Source: Streptomyces sp. MMBL 11-1 (GTDB lineage Bacteria; Actinomycetota; Actinomycetes; Streptomycetales; Streptomycetaceae). Taken from it: DNA of 64,000 nt. A program made the translations under genes and the position numbers. This document shows positions 61,051 through 64,000 of this stretch, piece after piece; within the stretch, counting starts at the first letter, position 1, and each line of letters opens with the position of its first letter. The stretch spans positions 1,178,001 through 1,242,000 of the forward strand of contig NZ_CP117709.1 of NCBI RefSeq assembly GCF_028622875.1, written 5' to 3'. The notes beneath the pieces are model-generated. The model did no database searches, was not told the origin of the DNA, and worked only from the letters and a program-made list of their open reading frames with translations.

Positions 61051-61185
61051 GGGGGATACCTAACGTTCATCCTTGAACTCCCACCGGTCTCGGCGGTCCG
61101 GATGACGTTAGGGCTGCTCTCGCGGCGTTAACAAGATGTTGACGTGTGAGCAATACGAGCAAAACCCCAGGTCAACACGGTGCTG
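61051..61185 (-). promoter_or_regulatory. Promoter region of the CitMHS gene with two dyads
   Basis: CCTAACGTTCATCC (61059-61072) and GGATGACGTTAGG (61100-61112) form a nearly perfect 13-bp inverted repeat 27 bases apart, close to the CitMHS start, so it may act in RNA as a leader hairpin. Farther upstream, TGTTGAC (61137-61143) and GTCAACA (61171-61177) form a second dyad around an AT-richer stretch with GCAAAAC on the minus complement; this is a likely operator. The outer dyad is close to the 3' end of the molybdopterin gene. Confidence 0.5.
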
Positions 61186-63393
61186 TTAGGGGGCGGGGGT
61201 CACCGAGACCGCAAGGGCGTTCAGCACCGCGGTGCCGGACAGCGGATCCAGGAGCGTGCCGTCGAGCAGTTGGTTCACGTTCGCCCCCGGGTGGGCGGCG
61301 GCGACCGTCATACGGGTGCCGGGGCGGTCGTGGCCCCAGCCGTGCGGCAGGCTCACCACCCCGCTGCGCACGGTGTCGGTGATCTCGGCGGGTGCCTCGA
61401 TCGCTCCGCCCGACGCCTCGATCCGGGCGGTGGCCCCGTCCACGAGCCCGAGGCGGGCCGCGTCGTCGGGGTGGATCTGGAGGGTGCAGACGTTCGACCC
61501 GCCGGTGAGCGAGCCGATGTTGTGCATCCAGCTGTTGTTGGAGCGCAGATGGCGGCGGCCGACGAGGACGAGCGGGGCGGGGCGGTCGCCCAGCGCCCGG
61601 CGCAGGCGCGGCAGGTCGGCGGCGATCGGCTCCGGGAGCAGTTCGACGCGGCCGGATCGGGTGCGCAGGATCTCCGGGAGGCGGGGTTTCAGCGGGCCGA
61701 GGTCGATGCCGTGCGGGTGGGCGAGGAGCCGCTCCAGTGTCAGCCCGTACGGACCGAGGCGCAGCATGAGGTCGAGGCGGCGCTCGGGGCCGCTCTCGCC
61801 GGTGAGTTCGGCGGCCCGCTCCTTCGGGGCCCCGGCCCGGGTGAGGGCGGTGCCGATGGCCAGGTCGTCGACGGCGGAGGGCGGCGTGCCGTGCGCGCCG
61901 CTCACCGCGAGGATCAGACGGGCGTGCAGCTCGCTCTCGTCCATCCGCCCGTCCTCCAGCGGCACGGCGGCGCGGGTGTAGCGGACCTGGTTGTGGACGG
62001 CGAAGTTGTTGAGCGCGAAGTCGAAGTGGGCGCTCTGCGAGGGCGGCGGCGGGGGCAGCACGACATCGGCGTGCCGGGAGGTCTCGTTCAGGTACGGGTC
62101 GACGCTGACCATGAAGTCGAGCCCGTCGGCGAGGGCCGCGTCGAGGCGGTCTCCGTCGGGCGCGGAGAGCACGGGGTTCGCGGCGATGACCACCAGGGCG
62201 CGGATGCGGCCCTCCCCCGGGGTGTCGATCTCCTCGGCGAGGGCGGCGATGGGCAGTTCGCCCTTGGCCTCGGGATGCCCGGAGACCCGGCTCGACCAGC
62301 GGCCGAGCGCGAAGCCCTTGCCCGGGACGGCCTGACGCGCCGCCCCGGGTCCGGCGGTCCGTGGGGCGCGCGCGGTCGCGGAGAGCGGGAACATCGCGCC
62401 GCCGGGCCGGTCGAGGTTGCCGGTGAGGATGTTGAGGACGTCCACCAGCCAGCTGGCGAGGGTGCCGTGCTCGACGGTGCAGCTGCCGACACGCGCGTAG
62501 ACGGCCGCGGTGGGGGCGGCGGCGAGTTCGCGGGCGATGGCGGTGATGGTGTCCGCGTCCACGTCACAGGCGGCGGCGACGGCGTCCGGGGTGAAGTCGG
62601 CCAGGGCGGCGGTGAGTTCGTCGATTCCTTCCAGGTGTCCGGCGAGCGGACCGGGGTCGGCGAGCTTCTCCGTCAGGAGGGTGTGCGCGAGCGCGGCCAG
62701 CAGAAGGGCGTCCGCTCCGGGCCGGATCGCGACGTGCCGGTCGGCGAGGCGCGCGGTACGGGTGCGGCGCGGGTCGATGACGGTGAGGGTGCCGCCCCGC
62801 CGGCGCAGGGCCTTGAGGCGTCCGGGGAAGTCGGGGGCGGTGCAGAGACTGCCGTTGGACTCCAGCGGGTTGGCGCCGATGAGGAGGAGGTGGTCGGTGC
62901 GGTCGAGGTCCGGTACGGGGATGGCGTGGGCGTCGCCGTAGAGCAGGCCGCTGGAGACGTGCTTGGGCATCTGGTCCAGGGTGCTCGCGGTGAACACGTT
63001 GCGGGTGCGCAGGGCTCCGAGCAGCAGCGGCGGGTAGAGCGAGCCCGCCACCGTGTGCACGTTGGGGTTGCCGAGGACCACGCCGACGGCCTGCGGCCCG
63101 TGGGTCTCCACCAGGGCCGGTATCCGTGCGGCGATCAGGTCGAACGCCTCGCTCCAGGCTGTCTCGCGCAGCTCCCCGTCGGCGCCGCGCACGAGGGGGA
63201 CGCGCAGCCGGTCGGGGTCGGCGTCGAGCCCGCCGAAGGAGGCGCCCTTGGGGCAGATGAAGCCCCGGCTGAAGATGTCGTCACGGTCACCGCGCGCCCC
63301 GGTGACGGTGGTTCCCTCGATGGTGAGGGTGAGGCCGCAGGTGGCCTCGCAGAGGGGGCAGATACGCGGTGCGGTGCGGGTTTCGTGGGACAT
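61186..63393 (-). CDS. Molybdopterin-dependent oxidoreductase (formate-dehydrogenase-like)
   Basis: 735 residues. N-terminal [4Fe-4S] ligands: CPLCEATC followed by FICPKG. Then the molybdopterin domains: VVLGNPNVHTVAG, LLIGANPLESNGS, VIDPRRTRTA, LDQMPKHVSSGLLYG, and a final PLSGTAVLNALAV region with NSWMHNIGSLTGG. At the metal-ligand position no Cys or Sec is seen (KHVSSG), so it is a distinct uncharacterised branch rather than a true formate dehydrogenase. No electron-transfer partner gene is adjacent. ATG at 63393 follows GGGAGGG. A TetR gene precedes it with the shared operator between. Confidence 0.85.
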   Translation of the reverse strand: MSHETRTAPRICPLCEATCGLTLTIEGTTVTGARGDRDDIFSRGFICPKGASFGGLDADPDRLRVPLVRGADGELRETAWSEAFDLIAARIPALVETHGPQAVGVVLGNPNVHTVAGSLYPPLLLGALRTRNVFTASTLDQMPKHVSSGLLYGDAHAIPVPDLDRTDHLLLIGANPLESNGSLCTAPDFPGRLKALRRRGGTLTVIDPRRTRTARLADRHVAIRPGADALLLAALAHTLLTEKLADPGPLAGHLEGIDELTAALADFTPDAVAAACDVDADTITAIARELAAAPTAAVYARVGSCTVEHGTLASWLVDVLNILTGNLDRPGGAMFPLSATARAPRTAGPGAARQAVPGKGFALGRWSSRVSGHPEAKGELPIAALAEEIDTPGEGRIRALVVIAANPVLSAPDGDRLDAALADGLDFMVSVDPYLNETSRHADVVLPPPPPSQSAHFDFALNNFAVHNQVRYTRAAVPLEDGRMDESELHARLILAVSGAHGTPPSAVDDLAIGTALTRAGAPKERAAELTGESGPERRLDLMLRLGPYGLTLERLLAHPHGIDLGPLKPRLPEILRTRSGRVELLPEPIAADLPRLRRALGDRPAPLVLVGRRHLRSNNSWMHNIGSLTGGSNVCTLQIHPDDAARLGLVDGATARIEASGGAIEAPAEITDTVRSGVVSLPHGWGHDRPGTRMTVAAAHPGANVNQLLDGTLLDPLSGTAVLNALAVSVTPAP

Positions 63394-63469
63394 GGGCCCT
63401 CCCGGGGCGGCTGCGGCGACGGCACGCGGACATGGGCCGGGCAGGCGTGGGAGCCCCGGCACGGGCGAG

Positions 63470-63483
63470 CATACCGACCGGTA
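63470..63483. promoter_or_regulatory. TetR-type operator between the oxidoreductase and tetR
   Basis: CATACCGACCGGT (63470-63482) with the dyad TACCG-AC-CGGTA (63472-63483). It matches sites at 38139 and 45388. Confidence 0.6.
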
Positions 63484-63547
63484 CGCACGGCGGGGAGGTG
63501 TTGCGCGGGGGAGAAGGCGGACCGGGCCCCCGACCAGGGCCTCCCGT

Positions 63548-64000
63548 TCAGTCGAGCGTCTGGGCGAGGTAGGACCTGACCAGGGTCCGCGTCTCGGCGA
63601 CGATGGCCGCGTCACCCGACGGCTCGGTGCGGAACGCCAGTTGGAGGAGCGCGTCTGCGGCCTCGACACTCACCAGGATCGCCCGGGACAGCCTCTCGTC
63701 GGGCCGGCGGCCGAGGTGGCCGGCGAGCAGCACGGCGAGCCGGTCCGCCAGACGCCTGTTGGCGTCCCCCGCCGCGCCCTCCGCCGGGAGCGGCGGCCCG
63801 AAGTCGACGAGCGCGAAGCCGGGGATGCTTCGCTTCATCGCCAGGTACTCGTCGAGCACCGCGTCGATGGCGGCCCGCCAGTCGGCGGCGGGGAGGTCCG
63901 CGAGCCGGGCGGCGACACGGTCGGCATAGGTGTCCAGGTTGCGCAGCGCCAGCGCGTCGACGAGAGCCCGCTTGTTGGAGAAGAACCGGTAGACGGAGCC
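63548..64000 (-). CDS. TetR-family regulator (start beyond window)
   Basis: The frame is open to the right edge, so the first part of the gene is missing; about 150 residues are seen. It begins inside the helix-turn-helix with GSVYRFFSNKRALVDALALR, then a helical domain with DTYADRVAARLADLPAADWR and a C-terminal TetR_C-type part (RRLADRLAVLLAGHLGRRPDERL to SYLAQTLD). It is upstream of the molybdopterin gene on the same strand, with the CATACCGACCGGT dyad between, and may control it. Confidence 0.85.
   Translation of the reverse strand, partial: GSVYRFFSNKRALVDALALRNLDTYADRVAARLADLPAADWRAAIDAVLDEYLAMKRSIPGFALVDFGPPLPAEGAAGDANRRLADRLAVLLAGHLGRRPDERLSRAILVSVEAADALLQLAFRTEPSGDAAIVAETRTLVRSYLAQTLD

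Noticed and set aside
61180..63579. 799-codon plus-strand open frame opposite the molybdopterin gene
   Set aside because: Shadow frame; the minus-strand protein has intact FeS and pterin motifs.

Overview
The window is chromosomal DNA of a Streptomyces. The evidence is very high GC with strong third-position GC bias, many GTG starts, a chaplin gene pair, mycothiol genes, and a gene order that matches, as I remember it, the S. coelicolor gylR to soxR segment (glycerol operon, parJ, mshC, chpC-chpH, soxR). The secreted M28 aminopeptidase closely resembles the classical Streptomyces griseus aminopeptidase as I recall that sequence, which suggests an S. griseus-like lineage. I see no insertion sequence, prophage or CRISPR array; this looks like core-type chromosome with metabolic islands.

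Layout. 1-6 kb: the end of the IclR-type regulator gylR, then glpF-glpK-glpD for glycerol uptake and oxidation, then the PAC2 gene parJ. 6-9.2 kb: a secreted GH31 glycosidase on the minus strand. 9.3-13 kb, minus strand: histidine phosphatase, DUF3090 protein and PI-kinase-like protein (a conserved actinobacterial trio of unknown function), then mshC for mycothiol synthesis. 13-19.5 kb: corA, a ferritin-like protein, a luciferase-type F420 oxidoreductase, an aldo/keto reductase, and a large RecD-like protein that has lost its Walker A motif. 19.6-23.5 kb: two small conserved proteins, the chaplins chpC and chpH, an M20 peptidase and tRNA-Leu(GAG). 23.5-31 kb: a pseudouridine synthase, the mycothiol-dependent formaldehyde dehydrogenase with a coupled metallo-beta-lactamase-fold hydrolase, the gluconate genes gntR/gntK/gntT, and an APC permease. 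31-38 kb: mixed genes including ASCH, Nudix, two DUF202 membrane proteins and glucarate dehydratase.

38-56 kb is rich in fatty-acid and acyl-CoA type metabolism under TetR regulators: phosphotransferase plus acyl-CoA dehydrogenase; SDR plus AMP-ligase plus TetR; MaoC hydratase facing a TetR; acyl-CoA dehydrogenase divergent from a TetR; and alcohol plus aldehyde dehydrogenases. Between these lie the M28 aminopeptidase, a NamZ-type muramidase, soxR and small proteins. 56-64 kb: a DinB-like protein, an orphan MsiK-like ABC ATPase, a coupled CitMHS citrate transporter and MFS protein, a molybdopterin oxidoreductase, and a TetR gene cut by the window edge.

The most rewarding signals outside the genes are matched operator-like dyads: an identical 16-mer at two promoters flanking the maoC/tetR pair, a shared 18-mer linking an acyl-CoA dehydrogenase/tetR promoter to an aldehyde dehydrogenase promoter 4.5 kb away, a 13-mer shared by three other promoters, and an orphan perfect 14-bp palindrome before the luciferase-type oxidoreductase. 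Together they suggest several small local TetR regulons side by side. Several short tandem arrays sit between genes, one of them supplying a gene's stop codon.
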